NCBI RefSeq assembly: GCF_050496545.1
Contig: NZ_JBNVZV010000017.1
Coordinates: forward strand, 1-64,000
Source: Phycicoccus avicenniae_A
GTDB lineage: Bacteria; Actinomycetota; Actinomycetes; Actinomycetales; Dermatophilaceae
Reading direction: 5' to 3'
Length of the DNA stretch: 64,000 nucleotides
In this document: positions 49,821 through 58,272 of the stretch, one piece after another
Numbering within the stretch: position 1 is the first letter of the stretch
Layout: every line of letters begins with the position of its first letter
The notes under the pieces: model-generated
The model's input: only the letters and a program-made list of their open reading frames with translations
What the model was told of the DNA's origin: nothing
Database searches by the model: none
Made by a program: the position numbers and the translations under genes

Positions 49821-51071
49821 GACGCGGACGTCATCGTCATCGGGGCCGGGCTGGCGGGGCTGCGCTGCGCGGACCGGCTGGCCGAGGCGGGGCGCCACGT
49901 CGTCGTCCTCGAGCGTGAGCCCGTGGTCGGTGGCCGCCAGCGCACCGACGAGGTCGACGGCTTCCTCCTCGATCGCGGCTTCCAGGTGCTCAACCCCGCC
50001 TACCCGGCCGTGCGCCGGTGGGTCGATGTCGACGACCTCGCTCTGCGACCGTTCGGGGCGGGCCTCCTGGTGCGCCGCGAGCGCGGCCTGGTCGAGCTCG
50101 CCCACCCCGTGCGAGAGCCGCTCCGGCTGGCCGCGACACTGCGCAGCGGGCTGCTCGGGCCCGGGTCACTCGCCGGCGTCGCCCGGTGGGCCGCACCGGG
50201 GCTCGCGGCTCCGCGGCGGGTCGTCACCGGGCCGGACCGTCCCCTCGCCGCCGGGCTGGACGCCGCCGGCGTGCGCGGCCCGCTGCGCGACGAGGTGCTC
50301 GAGCCGTTCCTCGCCGGGGTCGTCGCCGAGGACGCCGGCGAGACGTCCGAGGCCTTCGTCCGGCTGCTCGTGCGGATGTTCGCCCTCGGGGTGCCGGGGC
50401 TGCCGGCGCGGGGCATCAGGGCGCTTCCGGAGTGGCTGGCGGACCGGGCGCGTCGCCGCCCGGCCGGTGTCGACCTGCGGCTCGCCACCGGCGTGGTCGG
50501 GGTGCGGGCCGGTGCCGAGCCGTCCGTCGAGTGCCTCGACGGGTCGCGCGTCACGGCGCGGGCCGTCGTGGTCGCCGTCGGCCCCGAGGCGGTCGCGGGC
50601 CTCGTCGACCTGCCGGCCCCCCGCACCCGGGGTCTGCGGACGTGGTGGTTCGCCGCCGACGAGGCACCGACCACCTCCGACAAGGTCGTGGTCGACGGTC
50701 GCCGGCGCGGCCCGATGGTCAACGCCGCCGTCGTCAGCAACGCCGTGCCCTCCTACGCCCCACCGGGGTCGCACCTCGTCGAGGTGACCACCCTGCTCGG
50801 CGACGGGCGCGACCCGTCCGAGGAGGAGGTCCGGCGCCAGGCGGCCGAGGTCTTCGGGGTCCCGACCACCCGGTGGCGCACGATCCGGCGTGACGACGTC
50901 CACGATGCCCTGCCCGCCCAGCCGGCCCCCCTGCGGGTGACGTCGCCGGCCCGCGTCGACGACGGCGTCTTCGTCGCGGGGGACCACCGGGACACCGCCT
51001 CCATCCAGGGGGCGCTCGTGTCCGGGCACCGGGTGGCCGGCGCCGTCCTCGATGCGTTCGGCGCCGCGTGA
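49818..51071 (+). CDS. FAD-dependent amine oxidase/phytoene desaturase-like oxidoreductase
   Basis: 417 residues, GTG start. N-terminal dinucleotide-binding motif VIVIGAGLAGLRCADRLAEAG, then VVLEREPVVGGRQRTDEVDG as in the amine-oxidase/phytoene-desaturase superfamily. The C-terminal FAD closure is VFVAGDHRDTASIQGALVSGHRVAG. The substrate is unknown. It overlaps the photolyase-like gene by 4 bp, so both are made from one message. Similar FAD oxidoreductases accompany photolyase genes in light-induced stress clusters of other bacteria. Confidence 0.85.
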   Translation: MDADVIVIGAGLAGLRCADRLAEAGRHVVVLEREPVVGGRQRTDEVDGFLLDRGFQVLNPAYPAVRRWVDVDDLALRPFGAGLLVRRERGLVELAHPVREPLRLAATLRSGLLGPGSLAGVARWAAPGLAAPRRVVTGPDRPLAAGLDAAGVRGPLRDEVLEPFLAGVVAEDAGETSEAFVRLLVRMFALGVPGLPARGIRALPEWLADRARRRPAGVDLRLATGVVGVRAGAEPSVECLDGSRVTARAVVVAVGPEAVAGLVDLPAPRTRGLRTWWFAADEAPTTSDKVVVDGRRRGPMVNAAVVSNAVPSYAPPGSHLVEVTTLLGDGRDPSEEEVRRQAAEVFGVPTTRWRTIRRDDVHDALPAQPAPLRVTSPARVDDGVFVAGDHRDTASIQGALVSGHRVAGAVLDAFGAA

Positions 51072-52555
51072 GCACGCGGCTGCGGCTGGTCTTCCCGCAC
51101 CAGCTCTTCGAGTCCCTCCTCGACGAGCCGGCGGGGACGCGCTTCGTGCTCGTCGAGGACGACCTGCTCTTCCGCCACCAGCCGGTCCACGCCCAGAAGC
51201 TCGTGCTGCACCGGGCGTCGATGCGACTCTTCGCGGAGCGGCTGCGCGAGAAGGGTTTCGACGTCGACGTCATCGAGACCGACTCCCGGCGCAAGACCCG
51301 CACCCGGCTCACCGAGCACCTGCGCGACCTCGCGCCGGACGAGGTGCGCCTGCACGACGTCGTCGACGACTGGCTGCTCCGCGACGTCCGGAAGGCCTGC
51401 CACGACGCGAAGGTCGACCTCGCGCCCGAGGACGTCGAGGAGACGCCGAACTTCCTCACCACCCGACCCCAGCTGGTCGAGTGGTTCGGGGGGCACCGTG
51501 CCCGGATGGCGTCGTTCTACGAGTGGCAGCGGCAGCGGCTCGACGTGCTCGTGGAGGGCCGCGGGCACGATCGTCCTGTGGGTGGGCGCTGGTCCTTCGA
51601 CACCGAGAACCGCAAGAAGCTGCCGAAGGGCCACCACGTCCCGCCCCGGGCGGCGGTCGAGCGGCTACCCGAGGTCGAGGAGGCGATCGCCTGGGTCGGT
51701 GAGGCCTTCCCCGACGCGCCGGGCCGGGCGGAGACTTTCGACTGGCCGGTGACCCACGAGCAGGCGCGGGCCGCCCTGCGCGAGTTCGTGTCCGAGCGGC
51801 TCTCACAGTTCGGCCCGTACGAGGACGCCGTCTCCACGGAGCACCCGTTCGTCTTCCACGCGGCCATCACGCCGGCGCTCAACTGCGGTCTGCTCTCGCC
51901 GCGGGAGGTTCTCGACGCCGTGCTCGAGGCCGCCGACGAGCAGGACGTCGACCTGCCCTCGCTCGAGGGGTTCGTCCGCCAGCTCATCGGGTGGCGCGAG
52001 TACATGCGGGCCACCTACCACCTCTACGGCCGGCGGATGCGCAGCTCGAACCACCTGCGGCACACCCGGTCCCTCGCCCCGGGGTGGTGGGACGCCACGA
52101 CCGGCCTCGACCCGGTCGACCACGTCGTCGAGGGGGTGCTCGAGCGCGGGTACGCCCACCACATCGAGCGGCTCATGGTCCTCGGCAACGCGATGTGCCT
52201 GCTGCGCACCGACCCCGAGGAGGTCTACGAGTGGTTCATGGCCTTCTTCGTCGACGCCTACGACTGGGTCATGGTGCCGAACGTCTACGCGATGTCGCAG
52301 TTCGCCGCAGGGACGGGCATCACCACCAAGCCGTACGTCTCCGGCAGCAACTACCTGCGGAAGATGACGGACTTCGGGCCCGGTGACTGGCGGGAGGACT
52401 GGGATGCCCTCTACTGGGGCTTCGTCGACCACCACCGCGAGGTCTTCGAGGGCAACGCGCGCGCCGGGATGGTCGTGCGCACCTGGGACGGCTTCGACGA
52501 CGCCCGGCGCGAGGAGCTGCTGGCCCGCAGCCGCCGTGTCATCCGCCGCCTCTGA
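51068..52555 (+). CDS. Cryptochrome/photolyase-related protein (FeS-BCP family) lacking cluster cysteines
   Basis: 495 residues, GTG start. Family layout: RLVFPHQLFE and VLVEDDLLFRHQPVHAQKLV (N-terminal antenna domain), GGRWSFDTENRKKLP, FGPYEDAVST, LEGFVRQLIGWREYMRATYH, and HHIERLMVLGNAMCLL to WVMVPNVYAMSQFAAG (FAD-binding helical domain). Iron-sulfur photolyases of this family normally carry three C-terminal cluster cysteines after the Y(V/I)SGG-type segment. Here that region (about residues 422-450, YVSGSNYLRKMTDFGPGDW) has none; the whole protein has only three Cys, all elsewhere. FAD binding looks intact. Light-driven repair of (6-4) lesions or a sensor role is possible. Confidence 0.88.
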   Translation: MSTRLRLVFPHQLFESLLDEPAGTRFVLVEDDLLFRHQPVHAQKLVLHRASMRLFAERLREKGFDVDVIETDSRRKTRTRLTEHLRDLAPDEVRLHDVVDDWLLRDVRKACHDAKVDLAPEDVEETPNFLTTRPQLVEWFGGHRARMASFYEWQRQRLDVLVEGRGHDRPVGGRWSFDTENRKKLPKGHHVPPRAAVERLPEVEEAIAWVGEAFPDAPGRAETFDWPVTHEQARAALREFVSERLSQFGPYEDAVSTEHPFVFHAAITPALNCGLLSPREVLDAVLEAADEQDVDLPSLEGFVRQLIGWREYMRATYHLYGRRMRSSNHLRHTRSLAPGWWDATTGLDPVDHVVEGVLERGYAHHIERLMVLGNAMCLLRTDPEEVYEWFMAFFVDAYDWVMVPNVYAMSQFAAGTGITTKPYVSGSNYLRKMTDFGPGDWREDWDALYWGFVDHHREVFEGNARAGMVVRTWDGFDDARREELLARSRRVIRRL

Positions 52556-52565
52556 CCACCTCACC

Positions 52566-52579
52566 CGAGGCACGCCTCG
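52566..52579. promoter_or_regulatory. Palindrome upstream of gnd
   Basis: CGAGGCACGCCTCG is a perfect 6-2-6 dyad located 30 bp before the gnd start. Thirteen of its bases recur at 21585-21597 upstream of the epimerase gene. It could be an operator or a small terminator for the photolyase-like gene. Confidence 0.4.
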
Positions 52580-52608
52580 CACCCATCGCCGACGACAGGA
52601 GAAGCACC

Positions 52609-54063
52609 GTGCAGGAGAACGCATCGCGCACCGAGGGGCGTGCCCAGGTCGGGGTCACCGGCCTCGCCGTGATGGGCCGCAACCTGGCCCGCAACCTCGC
52701 ACGCAACGGCATCCGGGTGGCGGTGCACAACCGCACCACCGCCAAGGCCGAGGCGCTGGTCGAGGAGTTCGGGGACGAGGGCGACCTCACCCTGGCCCGC
52801 TCTCTGGAGGACTTCGTAGCCGCGCTCGAGCGGCCGCGCCGCATCATCGTGATGGTCAAGGCCGGGGAGGGTACGGACGCCGTCATCGACGAGCTGGTCC
52901 CGCTGCTCGACGAGGGTGACATCGTGGCCGACGCGGGCAACGCGCACTTCGCCGACACCATCAGGCGTCACGAGGCGCTGGCGCAGAAGGGGATCCGGTT
53001 CGCCGGGGTCGGGGTCTCCGGCGGTGAGGTCGGGGCGCTCGAGGGCCCGTCGATCATGCCGGGCTGCGACGGCGACACCTACGCCGAGATCGGCCCGTTC
53101 CTCGAGATCATCTCGGCCCACGTCGACGACGAGCCGTGCTGCACGCTCGTCGGCCCGGACGGCGCCGGCCACTTCGTCAAGATGGTGCACAACGGCATCG
53201 AGTACGCGGACATGCAGCTCGTCGCGGAGTCCTACGACCTGATGCGCCGCGTCCTCGGCCTCGACCCGGCGGACATCGGTGGGGTGTTCCGCGGCTGGAA
53301 CGACACCGAGCTCGAGTCCTACCTGGTCGAGATCGCGGCAGAGGTCCTCTCGCACACCGACGCCGGGACGGGTCGGCCCTTCGTCGACGTCGTGCGTGAC
53401 GCCGCCGAGCAGAAGGGCACCGGGCGCTGGACGGTCCAGACCGCGCTGGACCTCGGCGTGCCCGTCACGGCCATCGCGGAGGCCACCACCGCCCGCGCCC
53501 TCTCGGGCGGGACCGCGCGGCGGGAGGCGGTGCGCGAGGCGCTGGCCGGGGCCGCGGACGCCGACCTGCCCTCCTCGCTCACCGTCGACGACCTTCGGGA
53601 CGCGCTCTACGCGGCCAAGGTCGTCGCCTACGCGCAGGGCTTCGACATGGTCGCCGCCGGCTCGGAGGAGCACGGGTGGGACGTCGACCGGGCCGACGTC
53701 GCCCGCATCTGGCGCGACGGCTGCATCATCCGGGCCCGGCTCCTCGGCGACCTCGCCGACGAGGTCGAGGCGCACCCGGACGCCGCGAGCCTGCTCGCCA
53801 CGCCCACGTTCGCGGCGGCCGTCGCCGAGCGGCTGCCCGCCCTGCGGCGGGTCGTCACCGCCGCCGTCGCGCAGGGCGTCCCGGCGCCGGTGTTCTCCTC
53901 GGTGCTCGCCTACGTCGACGCGCTGCGTGCCGAACGGCTGCCGGCGGCACTGGTGCAGGGGCTGCGCGACTACTTCGGTGCGCACACCTACGAGCGGGTC
54001 GACCGGGACGGCACGTTCCACACCCCCTGGGCCGGCGACCGGGTGGAGGTCGACGCCGGCTGA
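52609..54063 (+). CDS. gnd: 6-phosphogluconate dehydrogenase, NADP-dependent, decarboxylating
   Basis: 484 residues, GTG start with ACAGGAGAA upstream. Oxidative decarboxylation of 6-phosphogluconate to ribulose-5-phosphate. N-terminal GVTGLAVMGRNLARNLARNG, HNRTTAKAE (NADP-type loop), GVSGGEVGALEGPSIMPG, and catalytic Lys191 in GAGHFVKMVHNGIEYADM. The C-terminal helical domain ends with GLRDYFGAHTYERVDRDGTF and HTPW. Length fits the homodimeric long type. Stand-alone; a flavin-type stress protein gene follows 85 bp later. Confidence 0.95.
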   Translation: MQENASRTEGRAQVGVTGLAVMGRNLARNLARNGIRVAVHNRTTAKAEALVEEFGDEGDLTLARSLEDFVAALERPRRIIVMVKAGEGTDAVIDELVPLLDEGDIVADAGNAHFADTIRRHEALAQKGIRFAGVGVSGGEVGALEGPSIMPGCDGDTYAEIGPFLEIISAHVDDEPCCTLVGPDGAGHFVKMVHNGIEYADMQLVAESYDLMRRVLGLDPADIGGVFRGWNDTELESYLVEIAAEVLSHTDAGTGRPFVDVVRDAAEQKGTGRWTVQTALDLGVPVTAIAEATTARALSGGTARREAVREALAGAADADLPSSLTVDDLRDALYAAKVVAYAQGFDMVAAGSEEHGWDVDRADVARIWRDGCIIRARLLGDLADEVEAHPDAASLLATPTFAAAVAERLPALRRVVTAAVAQGVPAPVFSSVLAYVDALRAERLPAALVQGLRDYFGAHTYERVDRDGTFHTPWAGDRVEVDAG

Positions 54064-54148
54064 GCGCTCGACGGGCGCACGCCGTGTGGCGCGAGCGTGC
54101 GGCGGGTACTCCCCACACCACCAGCACCACGCAGACGAAGGAGCACGG

Positions 54149-54634
54149 ATGACCCACCACGAGAACGGCGCCGCCCACGTCAAGGAGCTCGTCGAGGACC
54201 AGCGCACGGCGATGCTGACGACGGTGCACGCGGAGACCGGGGCCCTGACCTCGCGCCCGATGACGCTGCAGGAGGTCGACGAGGACGGCACCTTCTGGTT
54301 CCTCGCCCTGGCCGACAGCGCGACCGCGCACGAGATCCAGGCCCACGCCGACGTCAACGTCGCCTTCACCAAGGAGGGCGCGTGGGTCTCGGTCGCCGGC
54401 AAGGCCGAGGTGCGCCGGGACCCCGCGAAGGCGAAGGAGCTGTGGAACGAGTTCGCCAAGACCTGGTTCCAGAAGGAGCCCGAGGACCCGGCCGTCGCGG
54501 TCATCCGCGTCGACGGCGACACCGCGCAGTACTGGGACAGCCCCGGCCGCGCGGCGACCGTGGTCGAGATGGTCAAGGCACGGCTCACCGGCGACCGCCC
54601 CGACCCGGGGGAGAGCCGCACCGTCGACCTGTGA
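54149..54634 (+). CDS. General-stress pyridoxamine-phosphate-oxidase-like flavin protein
   Basis: 161 residues with GAAGGAGCACGG before the ATG. General stress protein 26-like split barrel: HVKELVEDQRTAMLTTV, LTSRPMTLQEVDEDGTFWFL, NVAFTKEGAWVSVAGKAEV and AKTWFQKEPEDPAVAVIRV. It probably binds FMN or FAD. The substrate is unknown. It may be co-transcribed with gnd, though an 85-bp gap with weak dyads separates them. Confidence 0.88.
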   Translation: MTHHENGAAHVKELVEDQRTAMLTTVHAETGALTSRPMTLQEVDEDGTFWFLALADSATAHEIQAHADVNVAFTKEGAWVSVAGKAEVRRDPAKAKELWNEFAKTWFQKEPEDPAVAVIRVDGDTAQYWDSPGRAATVVEMVKARLTGDRPDPGESRTVDL

Positions 54635-54689
54635 GCCGACCCGGCCGGGCCGCCTCGCGCGTCAGCCGGGGCGGCTCAGTCGGCGCGGG

Positions 54690-55586
54690 TCATCCGCCCG
54701 CACGTCCCGCCGCCTCGCGGGCCGCGTCGACGAACGTGTGGACCAGCGCGCGGTCGTCGGCCGTGCGCCGGCACACGCCGAGGACGGCCGGGGTCAGCCC
54801 CCGCACCGGGCGGGTCACGAGGTCGGCGCCGGGCAGCGTGGCCAGCGTCGACGCCGGTGACGCCGCGACGGCCAGCCCGGCCCGGACCGCCGCCCACGAG
54901 TCCTCGAACCCGCTGATCCGAGCGCCGACCCGCACCGGACGCCCGACGCGGTAGTCGGCGAGGGTCCAGTAGTCGCGCACCCGGGCGTCCATCTCGTCGA
55001 TCCACACGAACGGCTCGTCGGCCAGGTCGGACGCCGCGACCTCGTCGTGGCGAGCGAGCGGATGGTCGACGGGGAGCACGGCCAACCGCGGGTCCTCGGT
55101 CAGGGCGACCGCGGTGATGCCCTCCGGGACCGGGAGCCAGACGAGCGCGACGTCGGTGTCACCCGAGGCCAGGCCGGCGCTCGCGTCGCCGAACCCGACG
55201 TTGCGCAGCGAGAGGTCGACGTCGGGGTGGGCCTCGCGAAAGGCCCGGACCACGCCGGCGGCCAGGTCGAGCCCGGAGACTCCGGCGAGCCCGACGACGA
55301 GCCGGGGCCCCGAGGCCGCCGTCGCCGCGCGCCGGGTCTCGGCGAGCGCCTGGCCCACGGACAGCAGGATGCCGGGCACGTGTTGCAGCAGGGTCCGCCC
55401 GGCCTCGGTGAGCGTGACCGACCGGGTGGTCCGCTCGAAGAGCGGTGTGCCGGTGCGCCGCTCGAGCTCGCGGACCTGGGCGCTCAGCGCCTGCTGGCTG
55501 AGGTGCAGGCGGGCGGCGGCGCGCGTGAAGTTCAGCTCCTGGGCCAGGACCTCGAACGCCCGCAGGTGGTGCAGCTCCACATCCAC
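54690..55586 (-). CDS. LysR-family transcriptional regulator
   Basis: 298 residues, GTG start (a second GTG two codons on). The winged helix-turn-helix is at residues 4-63 (ELHHLRAFEVLAQELNFTRA, LHLSQQALSAQVRELERRTG, FERTTRSVTLTEAG). The effector domain follows from about residue 90 (LVVGLAGVSGLDLAAGVVRA, VALVWLPVPEGITAVALTED, AAVRAGLAVAASPAS). It diverges from the hemerythrin gene across 112 bp and probably controls it. Confidence 0.88.
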   Translation of the reverse strand: MDVELHHLRAFEVLAQELNFTRAAARLHLSQQALSAQVRELERRTGTPLFERTTRSVTLTEAGRTLLQHVPGILLSVGQALAETRRAATAASGPRLVVGLAGVSGLDLAAGVVRAFREAHPDVDLSLRNVGFGDASAGLASGDTDVALVWLPVPEGITAVALTEDPRLAVLPVDHPLARHDEVAASDLADEPFVWIDEMDARVRDYWTLADYRVGRPVRVGARISGFEDSWAAVRAGLAVAASPASTLATLPGADLVTRPVRGLTPAVLGVCRRTADDRALVHTFVDAAREAAGRAGG

Positions 55587-55632
55587 AACGACGGATTGTA
55601 GGTCCCCTCCGTCACCGGTGTTTCTCCGTCGC

Positions 55633-55660
55633 CCGGTCCCGCCCCCACGGTGGGGACCGG
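55633..55660. promoter_or_regulatory. Nested inverted repeat between lysR and the hemerythrin gene
   Basis: CCGGTCCC (55633-55640) faces GGGACCGG (55653-55660); inside, CCCCAC and GTGGGG pair around a single G. The two pairings are partly exclusive. It lies 39-66 bp upstream of the hemerythrin start and could be an operator or a leader hairpin. Confidence 0.4.
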
Positions 55661-55698
55661 CGGGCATCCGGCCCGCCCCACGACCGAGGAGGACCCTG

Positions 55699-56328
55699 AT
55701 GGGGACGACCGTCGACCTGACCGTCATGCACACGCTGCACGACGCCTTCCGCCGCGACCTCGAGGTCCTGACCCGCGCCGCGGCCCGCGCGCGGGAGGGG
55801 GACCCCGACGCCGCCGAGCGCCTGCGCATCGGCTGGTCCGTGCTCGCCGACCAGCTGCACCACCACCACGAGGTCGAGGACGACCAGCTGTGGCCGCTCG
55901 TGCGGGCGAGCTGGGGGCGCTCTCCGGACGCCCTCGACGTGCTCGACGCGATGGAGGAGGAGCACGCGGTCGTCGACCCCGCGCTCGCGGCCGTCTCCGA
56001 CGCCCTGGCCGATGCGTACGGCGACGCCGCCGGTCCGCTCGACCGGCTGCACGCCGTCGTCCGCGAGCACCTCGCCCACGAGGAGGCCGAGGCCATGCCA
56101 CTCATCACCGCGTGCGTCTCCCCGCGCGACTGGGGGGCCTTCAACGCACGCCAGGCGCGCAGCCTCGGCCTCAAGGGCGCCGCCGAGTTCTTCCCGTGGC
56201 TGCTCCAGGGTCAGGACGACGTCCGCACCGAGCGGGTGCTCGGGGTGCTGCCGGCGCCGCTGCGGTGGGCCTACCGGGTCCGCTGGGAGCCGCGCTGGGC
56301 GGGCCGGCACCGGGAGCTCGTCGGCTGA
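55699..56328 (+). CDS. Hemerythrin-domain protein
   Basis: 209 residues with GAGGAGGA upstream of the ATG. Four-helix HHE-type domain: MHTLHDAFRRDLEVL, DQLHHHHEVEDDQLWPLV, AMEEEHAVVDPAL and VVREHLAHEEAEAMPLI, giving the His/Glu ligands for a di-iron site. A C-terminal extension of about 60 residues (FFPWLLQGQDDVRTERVLG, LPAPLRWAYRVRWEP) is common in actinobacterial members. Such proteins bind or sense O2, NO or iron. Its divergent LysR partner is the likely regulator. Confidence 0.9.
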   Translation: MGTTVDLTVMHTLHDAFRRDLEVLTRAAARAREGDPDAAERLRIGWSVLADQLHHHHEVEDDQLWPLVRASWGRSPDALDVLDAMEEEHAVVDPALAAVSDALADAYGDAAGPLDRLHAVVREHLAHEEAEAMPLITACVSPRDWGAFNARQARSLGLKGAAEFFPWLLQGQDDVRTERVLGVLPAPLRWAYRVRWEPRWAGRHRELVG

Positions 56329-56425
56329 GGCCCGCGGGGGCCGGCCCCACGGAGGTCTGGCCCCTGTCGGTGCTCGGGCGTAGCGTCGGGGACCGTCAAC
56401 GACGACCGACGCAGGGAGCCCTCCG

Positions 56426-56848
56426 ATGCCCAGCCAGCTCAACCCGTACCTCAACTTCGACGGCACCGCGCGCGAGGCGATGACCTTCTACCAGGGGATC
56501 CTCGGCGGTTCCCTCGACGTCATGACCTTCGGCCAGTACGGCATGGAGGGCGAGGGCGCCGACGGCGTCATGCACGCCTACCTCGCCACCGACGACGGCT
56601 TCGTCCTCATGGCCTCGGACATGCCGCCCGGCCAGGACGGCGGCGGCACCGCGGCGTCCAACGTCCACGTCTCGCTGAGCGGCGACGACGAGAAGCTGCG
56701 CGGCTACTGGGACGGGCTGTCCGAGGGCGCCACCGTGACGATGCCGCTCGAGAAGCAGATGTGGGGCGACGAGTTCGGCGCGCTCACCGACCGCTACGGC
56801 ATCTCCTGGATGGTCAACATCGGCACCGGCGAGGCCCCGCAGGGCTGA
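56426..56848 (+). CDS. VOC family protein, PhnB-like
   Basis: 140 residues. PhnB/DUF1338-unrelated VOC type: LNPYLNFDGTAREAMTFYQG, MTFGQYGMEGEG, MHAYLATDDGFVLMASDMP and WGDEFGALTDRYGISWMVN. A metal-binding His/Glu set of the classic glyoxalases is only partly visible. The function is unknown. TAGCGT near 56380 followed by CAGGGAGCC fits an ordinary leadered promoter. Confidence 0.87.
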   Translation: MPSQLNPYLNFDGTAREAMTFYQGILGGSLDVMTFGQYGMEGEGADGVMHAYLATDDGFVLMASDMPPGQDGGGTAASNVHVSLSGDDEKLRGYWDGLSEGATVTMPLEKQMWGDEFGALTDRYGISWMVNIGTGEAPQG

Positions 56849-56867
56849 GGTCCACGGGGCCTCCCGC

Positions 56868-58268
56868 TCAGGTCAGGCCGAGCGCCGTCTCGAGCTCCTC
56901 GAGCGCCTCACCGGTGTGCACGGCGAGGCGTTGCAGGTGCGGCAGGGCCTCCCGGTCGCCGATGAACCCGACGTCCAGCGTGCCCGCGTACGATTGCGCC
57001 GTGATGTTCAGCGCCATCGAGTGCCCGGGGATCGACACGGGGTAGGTCGCGTCCAGCCGGGCGCCGCGCCAGTACAGCGGCTTCGTCGGACCGGGGACGT
57101 TCGAGATGCAGACGTTGAGGGTCAGCGGGCCGGGGATCGGCAGGCCGCTCATCGCCCGGGCCACCTGGAGGCCGGCCGGCGCGAGGAGCATCGCGCTGTA
57201 GGCGATGACGGCGTCGCCCGACATCCCGCGCATCCGTGCCTTCGCGGCGCGCGAGGAGGAGGCGATGGCGGCCATCCGCGCGAGCGGGTCCTCGACGTCG
57301 GTGGCGAGCGAGACGAGGGTGGCGCCCACGTAGTTGCCCCCGCCCTCGCTCTCGGCGGCTCGCACGTTGACCGGGACGAAGGCCACGAGCGGGCGGTCGG
57401 GCAGCTCGGCGAGGTCGCCGAGGAAGCGCCGCAGGCCACCGGCGCAAACGGCCATGAGCACGTCGTTGAGGGTGACGTTCTTGGCCCGCGCGACCGCGCG
57501 CAGCCGCTCCAGCGGGTACTGCTGGGTCGCGAACCGCCGGGAGCGACCGGTCCGGCCGTTGAGCACCGACGCGGGCGCCTGGTACGACGTCACGGCGCGG
57601 GTCGAGGTGCCGCCGCGGCGCAGCTGGGTGCCGACGATGCTGCGCGCCACGGCCGGCATCGCGGTGAGCGACGCCGACACGCTGCGCAGGATCGATGCGA
57701 CGTCGCCGACCGGCTCACGCGAGGACCCCTCTGCGCGAGGCGGCTTCGTGAGGCCGAAGAAGTGGGGGTGGGTGCGGTCGTCGGGGTTCTCGGAGAGCCC
57801 GCGCTGCAGGATCCGCGAGCCCGTGTAGCCGTCGACGAGGCTGTGGTGGATCTTCGTGTAGACCGCGAAGCGTCCCGGGCCGACGCCCTCGATGAAGGTC
57901 ATCTCCCACGGCGGGCGGCGGAAGTCGATCTGGTTGGAGTGCAGGCGGGAGACGAGGATGCCGAGCTCGCGCTCGCCGCCCGGCGCGGGCAGGGCGGAGT
58001 GCCGCACGTGGTAGTCGATGTCGAAGCCCTCGTCCTCGACCCAGCGGTGCACCGGCTGGCGCATCACCCGGCGGGTCTGCAGCCGCAGCGTCCACGGCGG
58101 CAGCACGGCGGAGGAGCGGACGTCGGCGACGAGGTCGCGCAGGAAGCCGTCGTCCTCGCCCTCGGGGTAGGAGAAGTGCAACAGGGACCCGACGTGCATC
58201 AGGGTCTCGGGGGTCTCCCCGATGAGGAAGATGGCGTCGAGCGGGCTGGCCCAGCGTGACCGCGCCAC
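56868..58268 (-). CDS. Wax ester synthase/diacylglycerol acyltransferase (WS/DGAT)
   Basis: 466 residues, GTG start. The catalytic HHxxxDG motif is intact at residues 141-147 (KIHHSLVDGYTG). PLDAIFLIGETPETLMHVGS at the start, NDVLMAVCAGGLRRFL, VPVNVRAAESEGGGNYVGA and CISNVPGPTKPLYWRGAR complete the family pattern. It esterifies acyl-CoA to diacylglycerol or fatty alcohol for storage lipid. It starts 4 bp after the lipase-like gene, so the operon joins an ester-forming and an ester-cleaving enzyme. Confidence 0.93.
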   Translation of the reverse strand: MARSRWASPLDAIFLIGETPETLMHVGSLLHFSYPEGEDDGFLRDLVADVRSSAVLPPWTLRLQTRRVMRQPVHRWVEDEGFDIDYHVRHSALPAPGGERELGILVSRLHSNQIDFRRPPWEMTFIEGVGPGRFAVYTKIHHSLVDGYTGSRILQRGLSENPDDRTHPHFFGLTKPPRAEGSSREPVGDVASILRSVSASLTAMPAVARSIVGTQLRRGGTSTRAVTSYQAPASVLNGRTGRSRRFATQQYPLERLRAVARAKNVTLNDVLMAVCAGGLRRFLGDLAELPDRPLVAFVPVNVRAAESEGGGNYVGATLVSLATDVEDPLARMAAIASSSRAAKARMRGMSGDAVIAYSAMLLAPAGLQVARAMSGLPIPGPLTLNVCISNVPGPTKPLYWRGARLDATYPVSIPGHSMALNITAQSYAGTLDVGFIGDREALPHLQRLAVHTGEALEELETALGLT

Positions 58269-58272
58269 CCGC

